Source: Gammaproteobacteria bacterium
GTDB taxonomy: Bacteria > Pseudomonadota > Gammaproteobacteria > Nevskiales > Nevskiaceae
DNA: 64,000 bases
Direction of reading: 5' to 3'
NCBI GenBank assembly: GCA_026398815.1
Contig: JAPLSA010000010.1
Span: 1 to 64,000, forward strand
In this document: positions 1 through 10,189 of the stretch, piece after piece
Position numbering within the stretch: position 1 is the first letter of the stretch
Layout: each line of letters opens with the position of its first letter
Program-made: the position numbers and the translations under genes
Notes under the pieces: model-generated
Told to the model about the DNA's origin: nothing
Database searches by the model: none
Seen by the model: the letters and a program-made list of their open reading frames with translations, nothing else

Positions 1-1
1 C

Positions 2-967
<966 letters not shown>

Positions 968-1008
968 TCAGGCGCGCCTGATCCGTACCGAAGGCAACCG
1001 AGCAAGCT

Positions 1009-1428
1009 ATGGCAACCATCGAAATCGACATCGTTTCCGCAGAAGGCCAGATCCATCATGGCCAGGCGTCGATGGTGTTCGCGCCGGCCGAGCTGGGCGA
1101 AGTCGGCATCGCGCCGCGCCACGCCCCGCTGCTGGCCCGCCTGAAGCCGGGCGCGGTCCGCGTCAAGGGCACGGACGGCGTGGAGCAGGCGTTCTTCGTC
1201 GGCGGCGGCATCCTTGAGGTGCAGCCGCACCTGGTCACCGTGCTGGCCGACACCGCGATCCGCGCCAAGGATTGCGACGAGGCGCTGGCCACGGAGGCCA
1301 AGCGCCGCGCCGAGGAAAAGCTGTCGAACGCCAAGTCCGACGTCGATCTCGCCAAGGCCCAGGCGGAGCTGATGCAGGCCGCGGCGCTGGCCGAGTTCCT
1401 GACCAAGATCAAGAAGTCGACGCACTGA
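1009..1428 (+). CDS. atpC: ATP synthase F1 subunit epsilon
   Basis: Central-stalk epsilon subunit, which couples rotation to catalysis and can inhibit ATP hydrolysis. The 139-residue length is typical. The N-terminal beta sandwich (residues 1 to about 85, opening with [15 protein letters not shown] and containing the [20 protein letters not shown] block) is followed by the two C-terminal regulatory helices, here rich in Ala, Lys and Glu. It is the last gene of the atp operon, 41 bases behind atpD and followed by a strong terminator hairpin at 1451-1479. Confidence 0.97.
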   Translation: MATIEIDIVSAEGQIHHGQASMVFAPAELGEVGIAPRHAPLLARLKPGAVRVKGTDGVEQAFFVGGGILEVQPHLVTVLADTAIRAKDCDEALATEAKRRAEEKLSNAKSDVDLAKAQAELMQAAALAEFLTKIKKSTH

Positions 1429-1450
1429 CGCACACGCCATCCTGGCCGTT

Positions 1451-1479
1451 GAAAACGCCGACCTCGTGTCGGCGTTTTC
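1451..1479 (+). terminator. Rho-independent terminator of the atp operon
   Basis: A perfect 12-bp inverted repeat (gaaaacgccgac / gtcggcgttttc) with a 5-base loop, 22 bases after the atpC stop. The T-rich side of the stem supplies the U-tract on the + strand, and the A-rich side would do the same on the minus strand. Confidence 0.9.
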
Positions 1480-1730
1480 ATGTCCGGGCCTGGCTGTCCC
1501 GCAGCGCGATCGCACCGGCGTCGGTGCCGCCCCGGTGTCCAGATGTCGCCAGGCTGAAACCGCAGCGAGATTAAGCTTGGAACGAATGTCAGCCGTCTGG
1601 CGCTTTTGCAGCGCCGTTGACGAATCCTTGCCATTTGTCGCCCGCGCTTCGCGTAGAGTCGAAGACGGTGCACTTTTTGCTCAAGCTGCTGTCACTGGCA
1701 GACCACAACCGAGACCTTCCTCAAGCTCCC
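1480..1730. other. Intergenic spacer between atp terminator and next gene
   Basis: With the terminator, the gap from 1429 to 1730 is about 300 bases. I see no convincing gene in it. A TTGCCA (1628-1633) and a TAGAGT (1654-1659) could form a poor promoter, but the 20-base spacer is too long to be confident. An in-frame upward extension of the next gene reaches 1617, but its protein sequence looks non-coding. Confidence 0.4.
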
Positions 1731-2159
1731 ATGTCGCTGTTCGCTCACATCCGACGACTGGCCACCGCACGCTGGGCGCGTGTCGTGGCGCTGTTCATGG
1801 TCGTGATGTGCTCGGTGACCTGGGTGGCGCAGGCGGTGTCGTCGGTGCAGGACAGCAAGGTGCTGGTGACGCTGGCGGCCATTGCCGATGCGCTGCCGCC
1901 GGCACCGGACACGCTGCCGGATGCGCAGCCGGCCGATTGCCCCGAAGAAGCCGAGTGCGAATCCGTGCCGCTGGTGGCGCTGGACGAGACGCACGACGTC
2001 AAGCTGTTCTTCCTGCGCGAATTCACCCATCTGTTCCAGCCGGTCGTTGCCCGCATGGCCCGTAACCGGGACCTCGCGGCGATCCTCCGCATGTCGTCGG
2101 AAACCTTCCGCCCGCCCGATCAGCAGAACGGCTTCATCGGGCGTTCGCTCGCGTCCTGA
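1731..2159 (+). CDS. Hypothetical single-pass membrane protein
   Basis: 142 residues with no family that I recognise. A short basic N-terminus (residues 1-16, several Arg) precedes one hydrophobic segment at about residues 17-37 (ARVVALFMVVMCSVTWVAQAV region), which is either a signal anchor or an uncleaved signal peptide. The remainder is polar, with an acidic, Pro-rich and two-Cys linker (about 60-80) and a more helical C-terminal half. I start it at the ATG at 1731. An earlier ATG at 1617 would add 38 residues of unlikely composition in front of the basic membrane-targeting start. It stands alone between the atp operon and the carbonic anhydrase. Confidence 0.6.
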   Translation: MSLFAHIRRLATARWARVVALFMVVMCSVTWVAQAVSSVQDSKVLVTLAAIADALPPAPDTLPDAQPADCPEEAECESVPLVALDETHDVKLFFLREFTHLFQPVVARMARNRDLAAILRMSSETFRPPDQQNGFIGRSLAS

Positions 2160-2335
2160 TTCGACGTTGCCGCCGGCACCACCGGCGGTCCCGTCAGCCG
2201 GCGCGATCTCTCGCAAGCACCTCGGACTCTAGGTCCGAGTGCGCGCGATCCAGCAGGTTTTCCCATTTCCCGTTGCAGCGCCGCTGACGTCCTGTCGACG
2301 CCGGCGCTGTGGCCACACGACATTCGAGGTATCCC

Positions 2336-3064
2336 GTGGAAAAGCTCATCGAAGGTTTCGCCCAGTTCCGCAAGGTCACCTATCCGACCAAGCAGCGGCT
2401 GTTCAAGAAGCTGGCCAGTGGCCAGGCCCCGCACACCCTGATCATCACCTGCGCCGATTCGCGTGTGGTGCCGGAGTACTTCACCTCGTCCGACCCGGGC
2501 GAGATCTTCGTGGTCCGCAATGTCGGCAACATCGTCCCGCCGTACGCGCAGTTCGTCGGCGGCGTGTCGGCGGCGATCGAGTACGCAGTGGTGGTGCTCG
2601 GGGTCAAGGACATCGTGGTCTGCGGGCATTCCGACTGCGGCGCGATGAAGGCAACGCTCAAGCCCGGCAGCACCGAGGGCATGCCGGCCGTCACCGCCTG
2701 GCTGCAGCACGCGCAGATCGCTCGCCATGTGCTCGAGGAGAACTTCGACGAGGGCGGCGATCGCTCCCGGCTGCTGGCGCTGACCGAGGAGAACGTCATC
2801 GCCCAGCTGAACCATCTGCGCACCCATCCGTCGGTGGCGGCGCGGCTGGCGTCGAACCGGCTGCGCATCCACGGCTGGGTGTTCGACATCGAATCGGCGG
2901 ACATCCACGTCTTCGATGCCGAGCAGCGCTGCTTCCGGACCATCGAGGTCGAGGAAGGCAGCGAAAATGCCGACGACGAACTGGCGCCGGTGGCCAGCCG
3001 TCCGGCTTCGGCACCGCGTGCGGGTGCGCTGCAGGCGCCGATCCGCAAGGGTGACGTGCGATGA
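2336..3064 (+). CDS. can: Beta-class carbonic anhydrase
   Basis: Interconverts CO2 and bicarbonate with a zinc ion. The beta-class zinc ligands and dyad are visible, numbering from the GTG start: Cys39-x-Asp41-x-Arg43 (CADSRV) and His98-x-x-Cys101 (GHSDCG). The VVRNVGNIVPP block after the first motif is also typical. The 242-residue product carries a C-terminal tail of about 30 residues beyond the catalytic domain. I prefer the GTG at 2336, which has a gagg-type ribosome site just upstream and gives the usual N-terminus. An ATG at 2309 would add nine residues. Its stop overlaps the SulP start as ATGA, so the two are coupled and probably form a bicarbonate uptake and interconversion pair. Confidence 0.93.
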   Translation: MEKLIEGFAQFRKVTYPTKQRLFKKLASGQAPHTLIITCADSRVVPEYFTSSDPGEIFVVRNVGNIVPPYAQFVGGVSAAIEYAVVVLGVKDIVVCGHSDCGAMKATLKPGSTEGMPAVTAWLQHAQIARHVLEENFDEGGDRSRLLALTEENVIAQLNHLRTHPSVAARLASNRLRIHGWVFDIESADIHVFDAEQRCFRTIEVEEGSENADDELAPVASRPASAPRAGALQAPIRKGDVR

Positions 3065-4623
3065 GCGCCGCAGCCTCGCAGCCGACGATGGCGGCCGAGG
3101 CGCCCGCCCGTCAGAACCTGATGGCGGACGTCCTGGCCTCGATCGTCGTGTTCCTGGTGGCCGTGCCGCTGTGCATGGGCATCGCGATCGCCTCCGGCGT
3201 GCCGCCGGCGGCCGGCCTGATCACCGGCATCATCGGCGGCATCGTGGTCGGCAGCATCTCCGGCAGCCCGTTGCTGGTCAGCGGTCCGGCTGCCGGGCTT
3301 GCGGTGCTGGTGTTCGAGCTGGTGCAGGCGCACGGCATCATCGCCCTCGGGCCGGTGGTGCTGATGTCCGGCCTGATCCAGGTGGTGGCCGGCGTGACCG
3401 GCCTCGGCATGTGGTTCCGGATGGTGTCGCCGGCCGTGGTCAACGGCATGCTGGCCGGCATCGGCGTGCTGATCATCGCGTCGCAGTTCCACGTGATGTT
3501 CGACGCCAAGCCGCTGCCGACCGGCTTCCTGAACTTCTTCGCCGCACCGAAGCTGATCTTCAACGCGCTCACCAATGGTGCCGGCGCGCAGGCTGCGGCG
3601 CTGGGCCTGGCGACGATCGCGATGATCGTCGCCTGGGAGAAGTTCCGGCCGGCGCGGGTCAAGCTGCTGCCGGGCGTGCTGATCGCGATCATCCTGGCCA
3701 CGGTGATCGCCGAATCGTTGCAGCTCGGCGTCAACCGCGTGACCTTGCCGGACAACCTGATCGCCGGCATCGAATGGGTGACACCGTCGAAGCTGCTGGG
3801 CCTGTTCACGACACCGGCGCTGCTGGTGTCGGCGGCGGCGTTCGCGTTCATCGCCAGCGCTGAAACGCTGCTGTCGGCGGCGGCGGTCGACCGCATGCAC
3901 GACGGTGCGCGCACCCAGTACAACCGCGAACTGACGGCGCAGGGCGTCGGCAATGCGCTGTGCGGGCTGATGGGCGCGCTGCCGATGACCGGCGTGATCG
4001 TGCGTTCGGCGGCCAATGTCCAGGCCGGTGCCAAGACGCGGCTGTCGACGATCCTGCACGGCACCTGGATTCTCGCCTTCGTGCTGCTGCTGCCATGGCT
4101 GCTGCGGATGGCGCCGGTGTCGGCGCTGGCCGGCATCCTGGTCTACACCGGCTTCAAGATGGTCAAGCCGTCGCAGATCCGCGAACTGGCCGAGTTCGGC
4201 CGCGGCAACGTGTCGGTCTATGCGGTCACCGCGCTGACCATCATCGCCACCGATCTGCTGATGGGCGTCATGGTCGGCATCGGCTTCGCGCTGCTGCGGC
4301 TGGCGCTGCGCTCGGCGCGCCTGCACCTGCACCTGAAGAAGGGCGACGAAGCGAATGCCCGGACGCTGCGCCTGGTCGGCTTCGCGACGTTCCTGAACAT
4401 CCCGTGGATCGCCAAGATCCTCGACGAGATTCCGCCGGGCACCCAGCTGACGCTCGACATCGAGCGGCTGCGCCACGTCGACTACGCCGTGCTGGTGCTG
4501 CTGCAGGACTGGGCGCGCATGGCGCCGGTGACCGGCTCGGCGCTGATCGTCGACTGGGCCGTGCTCAAGAGCCGTTCCGAAGGCGGCAACGAACGTCGCG
4601 AGCTGGTCCAGGTCACCACCTGA
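3061..4623 (+). CDS. SulP-family anion (probably bicarbonate) transporter
   Basis: 520-residue inner-membrane transporter of the SulP/SLC26 family. About ten to twelve hydrophobic segments run from residue 20 to about 430. The family signatures are present: the VAVPLCMGIAIASGVPPAAG block near the N-terminus and the SGSPLLVSGPAAGLAVLV block. The C-terminal 75 residues look like a short STAS-type domain (LDIERLRHVDYAVLVLLQDW). SulP proteins carry sulfate, bicarbonate or other anions. Translational coupling to a beta carbonic anhydrase argues for bicarbonate, but that is inference. It is followed by a strong terminator. Confidence 0.9.
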   Translation: MSAAASQPTMAAEAPARQNLMADVLASIVVFLVAVPLCMGIAIASGVPPAAGLITGIIGGIVVGSISGSPLLVSGPAAGLAVLVFELVQAHGIIALGPVVLMSGLIQVVAGVTGLGMWFRMVSPAVVNGMLAGIGVLIIASQFHVMFDAKPLPTGFLNFFAAPKLIFNALTNGAGAQAAALGLATIAMIVAWEKFRPARVKLLPGVLIAIILATVIAESLQLGVNRVTLPDNLIAGIEWVTPSKLLGLFTTPALLVSAAAFAFIASAETLLSAAAVDRMHDGARTQYNRELTAQGVGNALCGLMGALPMTGVIVRSAANVQAGAKTRLSTILHGTWILAFVLLLPWLLRMAPVSALAGILVYTGFKMVKPSQIRELAEFGRGNVSVYAVTALTIIATDLLMGVMVGIGFALLRLALRSARLHLHLKKGDEANARTLRLVGFATFLNIPWIAKILDEIPPGTQLTLDIERLRHVDYAVLVLLQDWARMAPVTGSALIVDWAVLKSRSEGGNERRELVQVTT

Positions 4624-4684
4624 GTGCCGCAATCGCCTGGGCCTGCGCCGTGACGCGCGCAGGCCCGGCGGCCGCGCTGTCCTG

Positions 4685-4716
4685 AAGGCCCGCCGGCCCA
4701 CCCCGGCGGGCCTTTT
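4685..4716 (+). terminator. Rho-independent terminator after carbonic anhydrase/SulP operon
   Basis: A 12-bp perfect stem (aaggcccgccgg / ccggcgggcctt) with a 6-base loop, ending in TTTT, about 60 bases after the SulP stop and upstream of glmU. Confidence 0.9.
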
Positions 4717-4765
4717 CGCAGGCGGCGGGCCTTATCATCGGCGTCCGCCCGCTGCCGCCGAAACC

Positions 4766-6142
4766 ATGCCCGACCGCGTTCACGCCATCATCCTTGCCGC
4801 CGGGCAGGGCACGCGCATGAAGAGCGCCCGGCCGAAGGTGCTGCATGCCGTGGGCGGCAAGCCGATGCTCGGCCATGTGCTCGATGCCGCGACCGACGCC
4901 GGCATCGGCCAGTCGCATCTGGTGCTCGGCCATGGCGCCGAGCAGGTGCGCGCCTGGCTTGAAACGCGGCCCGGCGCCGTGCCGCAGGCGGTGATCCAGG
5001 CGCAGCAGCTCGGCACCGCGCATGCGGTCGGCCAGGCGCTGCCGGCGGTGCCGGACACCGCGCTCGTGGTGGTCCTGTACGGCGATGTGCCGCTGATCAG
5101 CGCCGCTACCGTGCAGGCGCTGATCGAAGCGGCGCAGGACGGCCTGGCGCTGCTGACCGTGACGCTCGACGAACCGCGCGGCTACGGCCGCATCCTGCGC
5201 GACACGGCCGGGCGGGTGACCGGCATCGTCGAGGAAAAGGACGCCAGCGACGCGCAGCGGCAGATCCGCGAGGTCAACACCGGCCTGATCGCCGCGCCGG
5301 CGCGCCGGCTGCGCCGCTGGCTGGCCCACGTCGGCAACGACAACGCCAACCGCGAGTACTACCTCACCGATGTCGTCGGCCTTGCCGCCCGCGACGGCGT
5401 CGCCATCCGCACGCTGCAGGCGGCGAGCGCGGCCGAGGTGGAAGGGGTCAACGATCCGCTGCAGCTGGCCCGCGCCGAGCGCCTGTACCAGCGCCGGCAG
5501 ACCGAGCGCCTGCAGCGCGATGGCCTGTACCTGGCCGATCCGGCGCGCTTCGACCTGCGCGGCCAGCTCCACATCGGCCGCGACGTGCAGATCGACATCG
5601 GCTGCGTCATCGAAGGCACGGTCACGCTCGGCGACAACGTGCGGATCGGGCCGTACTGCATCCTGCGCGATGTCGAGGTGGCGGCCGGCACCCGCATCGA
5701 AGCCCATTCGCTGCTCGATGACTGCCGCGTCGGCCCCGGTTGCGTGATCGGCCCGTACGCGCGGCTGCGGCCGGGCACGGAGCTGGGCCGGGACGTGCAC
5801 ATCGGCAATTTCGTGGAGCTGAAGAAGACCACGGTCGGCGACGGCTCCAAGGCCAACCATCTGGCCTACCTCGGCGATGCGGTGATCGGCGCGCGGGTCA
5901 ACGTCGGCGCCGGCGTGATCACCTGCAACTACGACGGCGCACACAAGTTCACCACCACCATCGGCGACGATGCCTTCATCGGCACCGACAGCCAGCTGGT
6001 GGCGCCGGTCAGCATCGGTCGCGGGGCCTACATCGCCGCCGGTTCGACGATCGCCAAGGACGCGCCGGACGATCAGCTGACCATCAACCGCGCCCGCGAC
6101 CAGCGCTCGCTGCCGGGTTGGAAGCGGCCCCGCAAGACCTAG
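4766..6142 (+). CDS. glmU: Bifunctional UDP-N-acetylglucosamine pyrophosphorylase / glucosamine-1-phosphate acetyltransferase
   Basis: Cytosolic enzyme making UDP-GlcNAc for peptidoglycan and lipopolysaccharide. The 458 residues match the usual length. The N-terminal uridyltransferase domain (1 to about 230) opens with the nucleotide-binding AAGQGTRMKS motif and contains the LYGDVPLI metal site. The C-terminal left-handed beta-helix acetyltransferase domain (about 250-458) shows hexapeptide repeats and the signature HIGNFVELKKTTVG, followed by NHLAYLGD and CNYDG. Finding glmU shortly downstream of atpC is common in gammaproteobacteria. Here a hypothetical gene and the carbonic anhydrase/SulP operon are inserted between them. 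Confidence 0.98.
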   Translation: MPDRVHAIILAAGQGTRMKSARPKVLHAVGGKPMLGHVLDAATDAGIGQSHLVLGHGAEQVRAWLETRPGAVPQAVIQAQQLGTAHAVGQALPAVPDTALVVVLYGDVPLISAATVQALIEAAQDGLALLTVTLDEPRGYGRILRDTAGRVTGIVEEKDASDAQRQIREVNTGLIAAPARRLRRWLAHVGNDNANREYYLTDVVGLAARDGVAIRTLQAASAAEVEGVNDPLQLARAERLYQRRQTERLQRDGLYLADPARFDLRGQLHIGRDVQIDIGCVIEGTVTLGDNVRIGPYCILRDVEVAAGTRIEAHSLLDDCRVGPGCVIGPYARLRPGTELGRDVHIGNFVELKKTTVGDGSKANHLAYLGDAVIGARVNVGAGVITCNYDGAHKFTTTIGDDAFIGTDSQLVAPVSIGRGAYIAAGSTIAKDAPDDQLTINRARDQRSLPGWKRPRKT

Positions 6143-6156
6143 CCGCTGGCGCTAGC

Positions 6157-6657
6157 TCAGCCAGCTGCCGGTGGCAGGGTCGGCGTGAACGGCGCTGTGT
6201 CGCCACCGATCAGGCCGTGCTTGCGCAGCCAGCCGATGGCGTCGTCGCTGTCGCCGGCGAACCAGGCCGCCGCCGAGCCGAGGATGAACGTGTAGCCCCA
6301 GGCATCCATGTCGGCGAACGCCTGCGCGCGCGAGTAGCCGGCCAGCTGCCCGGCCAGCAGGCATTGCAGGTAGCAGACGGCGTTTTCTTCGGTGTCGGTG
6401 CCGCCGGCATCGGTGTGCAGGCCGGCGCGGCGAGCCTCGTCCATGCACAGCCAGTGACAGGCTTCATGCAGCGCCGAATGCACCGGCGTGTCGGGGCGGA
6501 CGTACAGCCGCCGCCCGACCAGCCCGGCTTCCGGCTCGCCCCAGTAGCTGCCCGGAATCGCATCGGCCTCGGCGAGCCAGACCAGTTCCAGCCCGGACCG
6601 GCCGAGCAGGGCAGCCAGCGCGCCATCGGGCAGGGCATCGCAGCGGGTGACGTTCAT
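6157..6657 (-). CDS. Conserved hypothetical protein with HEXXH zinc-metalloprotease-like motif
   Basis: 166 residues, no signal peptide. The centre holds HSALHEACHWLCMDEARR: an HEXXH zinc-ligand motif (HEACH), followed about 15 residues later by an acidic DTEENAVCYLQ helix that could supply a third ligand. The second half is helical with many Trp and Ala. I start at the ATG at 6657. Upstream sequence in frame looks non-coding. It converges on glmU with only 14 bases between stops. The fold resembles short zincin-like proteins, but I see no evidence of substrate, and metal binding without proteolysis is equally possible. Confidence 0.75.
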   Translation of the reverse strand: MNVTRCDALPDGALAALLGRSGLELVWLAEADAIPGSYWGEPEAGLVGRRLYVRPDTPVHSALHEACHWLCMDEARRAGLHTDAGGTDTEENAVCYLQCLLAGQLAGYSRAQAFADMDAWGYTFILGSAAAWFAGDSDDAIGWLRKHGLIGGDTAPFTPTLPPAAG

Positions 6658-6819
6658 CCGGGTCAGGCGAAATAGCGGAGCCGGAGGGTAAGCGCGGCCC
6701 GGCGATGGAGCAATCATTGCCAGTGCGCCAAGCGCTTGGCGATGGCCGGCATCGGCTACATTCCGGGTCCTATACCAGCGCGCCGCCGACGTCGCGGCCC
6801 GCCTTCGAGGAGAGCGAAG

Positions 6820-9800
6820 ATGACCCGGTCGAACCCCTGGCGCCGCAGTGCGCGCCCGCTGTGGCTGTGCGCTGCCAGCCTGATGCTCGCGGCCTGCGGC
6901 AGTTCCGGATCGCCGGACGGCGGCGGGACTTCCGGCGGCACCACGGGCGGTACGACCGGCGGCAGCACCGGCGGCAACGTGCAGCAGCCCGGCGCCGACC
7001 TGTTCCTGAACGTGCTGCCGCCCGGCTCCAACGGCAATTCCGCCGGCGGGCTCGGCGCGCCGGTGCCCGGGCTGCCGGTGCTGCGCTATCCCGACAACTT
7101 CGTCGACCAGCTGTCGCTGTACGGCGACCTGAGCTACGCCCGGCCGAACCTGCAGGCCACGCCGTGCAATCCGCCGCTGGCCATCGACGCCCACGCCACG
7201 TCGTCGAACCTCGCCTGCAACTACTTCAAGGCGGAAGGGCTGGAGCCGGCCGACGGCAGCGTGGTGTCGAGCCTGAACCTCAGCGCGCCGGCCGGCGGCA
7301 ACGTCAGCCTGCGCCGCGACCGCTGGGGCGTGCCGTTCATCGTTGGCGACACCCGCCAGGCGGCGATGTACGGCTTCGGCTACGCCTCCGCGCAGGACCG
7401 TCTGTGGCTGCATGACGTGCTGCGCTCGATCGGTCGCGGCACGTTTTCCGAGTTCCTTGGCCCGGCCGCCGACACCTTCGATTTCGACGGCAACATCGCC
7501 GTGGTCGCCGGCTACACCGAAGACGAGCTGACCGCGATGGTCGAGCTGGCCCGCACCCGCTTCGGCGCGCTCGGCGAACTGGCGATCGCCGATCTCGACA
7601 GCATGGTCGCCGGCATCAATGCCTACATCGCCACGCTCAGCGGGCCGGCGCTGCTGCAGCGGCCGCCGGAATACGTGAGCCTGCGGCTGCCGGGGCTCGG
7701 CGACGGTGTGCTGCCGTTCCCGCCACGGCCCTGGACACGCAACGACATCGTCGCCTCGGCGATCCTGATCCAGTCGATCTTCGCGGTCGGCGGTGGCAAC
7801 GAGGCCACCTCCGAACTGCTGCTGCAGCGGCTCGATCCGTCGTTCACCGCCGGCGCCACGAGCATCCCGCGCGCCGCCTGCGAGTTCTGGCGCGACGTGC
7901 GCCACGCCAGCGATCCGGATACCCACCGGACGATCGCGGCGAACTTCGCCACCCAGTTCCCGGGCTCGGTGAACGAAGCCTGCCCGCAGGCGCTGCCGGC
8001 CGGTGCGGCGATCTGGGACGTCGGCAGCGTGCAGCCGCGCGTGGTGCTGACCGCCGGCAACGAGCCGATCGCCAACCCGGCGCTGCCGCTGCCGTTCCCG
8101 GTGACCACGCCGGTGCTGACGCCGCTCGACCGGCTGCGGATGATCCCGTCGCTGTTCGGCCTGGCACCGACGCGCACCGCGAGCCTCGCGGTGGTGCCGC
8201 TGCGGGCCGACCTGCCGGCGCCGGCGAAGCGCACCGTGTTCGCCGATCTTTCGCCCGGCAAGGCCGCGCGGCTGGCGCTGGCGGCGGCCGGCATCCCGCT
8301 GCCGGAGCGGATGTCGAACTTCATCGCGGTCAATGGCAGCGAGACTGCCAGCGGTCATCCGATCGCCGTGATGGGCCCGCAGGCCAGCTACTTCGTGCCG
8401 CAGCTGCTGTGGGAAGTCGCGATCCGCTCCAACGGCGGCACGCCGCAGGACTTCGCTGGCCGCGGCATCGTGTTCGCCGATCTGCCGTACATCAACATCG
8501 GTCGCGGCGTCGATTTCGCATGGAGCGCGACCTCGGGTTCGTCGGATCTGATCGACACCCGGGTGTCGCGGATGTGCAACCTCGACGGCCGCCCGGCCTC
8601 GCGTGACGACGCCGACGGCGACGGCTTCCCCGATGCCGACGGCTATCTCTACGACCGTGGCGACGGCGCCGGCATGGTCTGCCGCCGGTTCCTGAAGCGG
8701 GTCGATGAATGGCGCGCCCGGCCGACCGTCGCCAGCCTTGCGCTCGGCGGGCCGCTGCTGCCGCAGGACGTGCGCCGCTACGTGCTGCGCACCCATTACG
8801 GCCCGGTATTCGCGACCGCCACCGTCAGCGGCCAGCCGGTGGTGATCAGCCAGCAGCGCAGCACTTTCTTCGACGAGATCGGCACCATCGCGCCGTTCGC
8901 GCTGGCCTCGACCCGCGTGGTCCATGACGCGACCAGCTTCCAGCAGCTGTTCAACGGCGTCACCGGCAGCTTCAACTGGCTGTATGTCGACAAGGACGAC
9001 GTCGGCTACATCCACTCCGGTCTCTATCCGCAGCGCGCCGCCGAAGCGCATCCGGAGCTGCCGGTCTGGGGCGATGGCCGCTACGAGTGGGCCAGCCACC
9101 GCAGCCTGCCTGCCGACTACTTCACGCGTTTCGAATCGGGCGCGGCGTATTCCACCAGCCGCTCGGTGCCGGTGGTGCGCGGCAGCGGCGATCCGCTGCA
9201 GGGCTTCTTCGAATGGCCGGATTTCATGTCGTTCGCCGGCCATCCGAACGCCATCAATCCGCCCGGCGGCCTGATCACCAGCTGGAACAATTCGCCGGCC
9301 GGCGGCTGGTGGGCCGCCGACTTCGACGGCAGCTACGGCCCGACCCATCGCGTCGATCTGCTGGCCGAGCGTTTGAAGGCCTTCCAGGCCAGCGGCCGCC
9401 GCTTCGATTTCGCCAACATGGTCGAGATCATGGGCGACGCCGCCTATGCCGATCTCCGGGGCCAGGAAGTGCTGCCGGAACTGCTGGCGCTGATGCAGAC
9501 CGGGCCGCTGAACGACACCCAGCAGCGCGTCGTCACCCTGATGCAGGGCTGGCTGAACGGCCAGGACTCGCGCGACTGGATCGGCCCGGCCGCCAACGGC
9601 AGCCGCTATCCGCTGGCGCTCGGCGCACTGCGCCGCGACCGCAACAACGATGGTCGCTACGACTTCCGCCCGGCGGTGGTGCTGATGGACGCCTGGTATC
9701 CGTACCTGATCGATACCGTGCTGCCACAGCTGGTCGCCCACGACGGCTTCGTCGCCCAGGGTCGCTACGACGCGCCGCGCGCCCAGGGATCGGCCTACAT

Positions 9801-10164
9801 CTCCGGCTGGTACGAGCACCTGAAGCGGGTGCTCGACACCGCGCTGGCGGTGCCGGGCACCACGCCCTACCGGCAGCTGCAGTGCGCCGGCGGCGGCGAT
9901 GCGGCAGCCTGCCGCGCGGCGGTGCTGGCGGCGCTCGATTCGGCACTTGCGCGGCTTGGCGGCATCGACAACCTCGCCAACTGGGATGGCACCACGCTCG
10001 GCGTCTACAGCGCGGTCAGCAGCGATCCGGCGGCCGACCAGACGGTGGAGGACTACGACGCCACCCGCCACATCGGCCTGAGCCTGCTGCCGGTGCCGGC
10101 GATCCGCTGGATCAACCGGCCGACCTTCCAGCAGGTGGTGGAGATTCGCAACCGCCGGCCCTGA
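6820..10164 (+). CDS. Penicillin-acylase-family lipoprotein (Ntn hydrolase)
   Basis: 1114 residues, far longer than typical penicillin or AHL acylases (about 750-850). A signal peptide ends in the lipobox LAAC, then a Gly/Ser/Thr-rich linker (about 30-60). The N-terminal acylase block RDRWGVPF(I) and the AQDRLWLHDVLRSIGRG helix are followed by an insertion. The expected nucleophile is Ser499 in RMSNFIAVNGSETASGHP, corresponding to the Ser-Asn at the N-terminus of the mature beta chain, so the precursor should self-cleave before it. Asp-rich loops at about 596-612 (DADGDGFPDADG) and DRNNDGRYD look like calcium sites. The start has a gaggagag ribosome site. The substrate (beta-lactam, N-acyl-amino acid or acyl-homoserine lactone) cannot be told. 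Confidence 0.9.
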   Translation: MTRSNPWRRSARPLWLCAASLMLAACGSSGSPDGGGTSGGTTGGTTGGSTGGNVQQPGADLFLNVLPPGSNGNSAGGLGAPVPGLPVLRYPDNFVDQLSLYGDLSYARPNLQATPCNPPLAIDAHATSSNLACNYFKAEGLEPADGSVVSSLNLSAPAGGNVSLRRDRWGVPFIVGDTRQAAMYGFGYASAQDRLWLHDVLRSIGRGTFSEFLGPAADTFDFDGNIAVVAGYTEDELTAMVELARTRFGALGELAIADLDSMVAGINAYIATLSGPALLQRPPEYVSLRLPGLGDGVLPFPPRPWTRNDIVASAILIQSIFAVGGGNEATSELLLQRLDPSFTAGATSIPRAACEFWRDVRHASDPDTHRTIAANFATQFPGSVNEACPQALPAGAAIWDVGSVQPRVVLTAGNEPIANPALPLPFPVTTPVLTPLDRLRMIPSLFGLAPTRTASLAVVPLRADLPAPAKRTVFADLSPGKAARLALAAAGIPLPERMSNFIAVNGSETASGHPIAVMGPQASYFVPQLLWEVAIRSNGGTPQDFAGRGIVFADLPYINIGRGVDFAWSATSGSSDLIDTRVSRMCNLDGRPASRDDADGDGFPDADGYLYDRGDGAGMVCRRFLKRVDEWRARPTVASLALGGPLLPQDVRRYVLRTHYGPVFATATVSGQPVVISQQRSTFFDEIGTIAPFALASTRVVHDATSFQQLFNGVTGSFNWLYVDKDDVGYIHSGLYPQRAAEAHPELPVWGDGRYEWASHRSLPADYFTRFESGAAYSTSRSVPVVRGSGDPLQGFFEWPDFMSFAGHPNAINPPGGLITSWNNSPAGGWWAADFDGSYGPTHRVDLLAERLKAFQASGRRFDFANMVEIMGDAAYADLRGQEVLPELLALMQTGPLNDTQQRVVTLMQGWLNGQDSRDWIGPAANGSRYPLALGALRRDRNNDGRYDFRPAVVLMDAWYPYLIDTVLPQLVAHDGFVAQGRYDAPRAQGSAYISGWYEHLKRVLDTALAVPGTTPYRQLQCAGGGDAAACRAAVLAALDSALARLGGIDNLANWDGTTLGVYSAVSSDPAADQTVEDYDATRHIGLSLLPVPAIRWINRPTFQQVVEIRNRRP

Positions 10165-10189
10165 TCGCCGGCGGCCGCCGGCCGCGCCG

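Noticed and set aside
1628-1659. Possible promoter TTGCCA/TAGAGT before the 142-residue membrane protein
   Set aside because: The spacer is 20 bases and the -10 is poor.
2380-4701. Very long open frame on the minus strand opposite carbonic anhydrase and SulP
   Set aside because: Composition is Arg/His/Gln/Asp-rich with no motifs. It mirrors the codon bias of the genes on the other strand and is a GC-driven shadow.
10167-10182. Perfect 16-base GC palindrome between the acylase and pilE stops
   Set aside because: No loop and no T-run, all G and C. It may be chance in this composition, and I would not call it a terminator.
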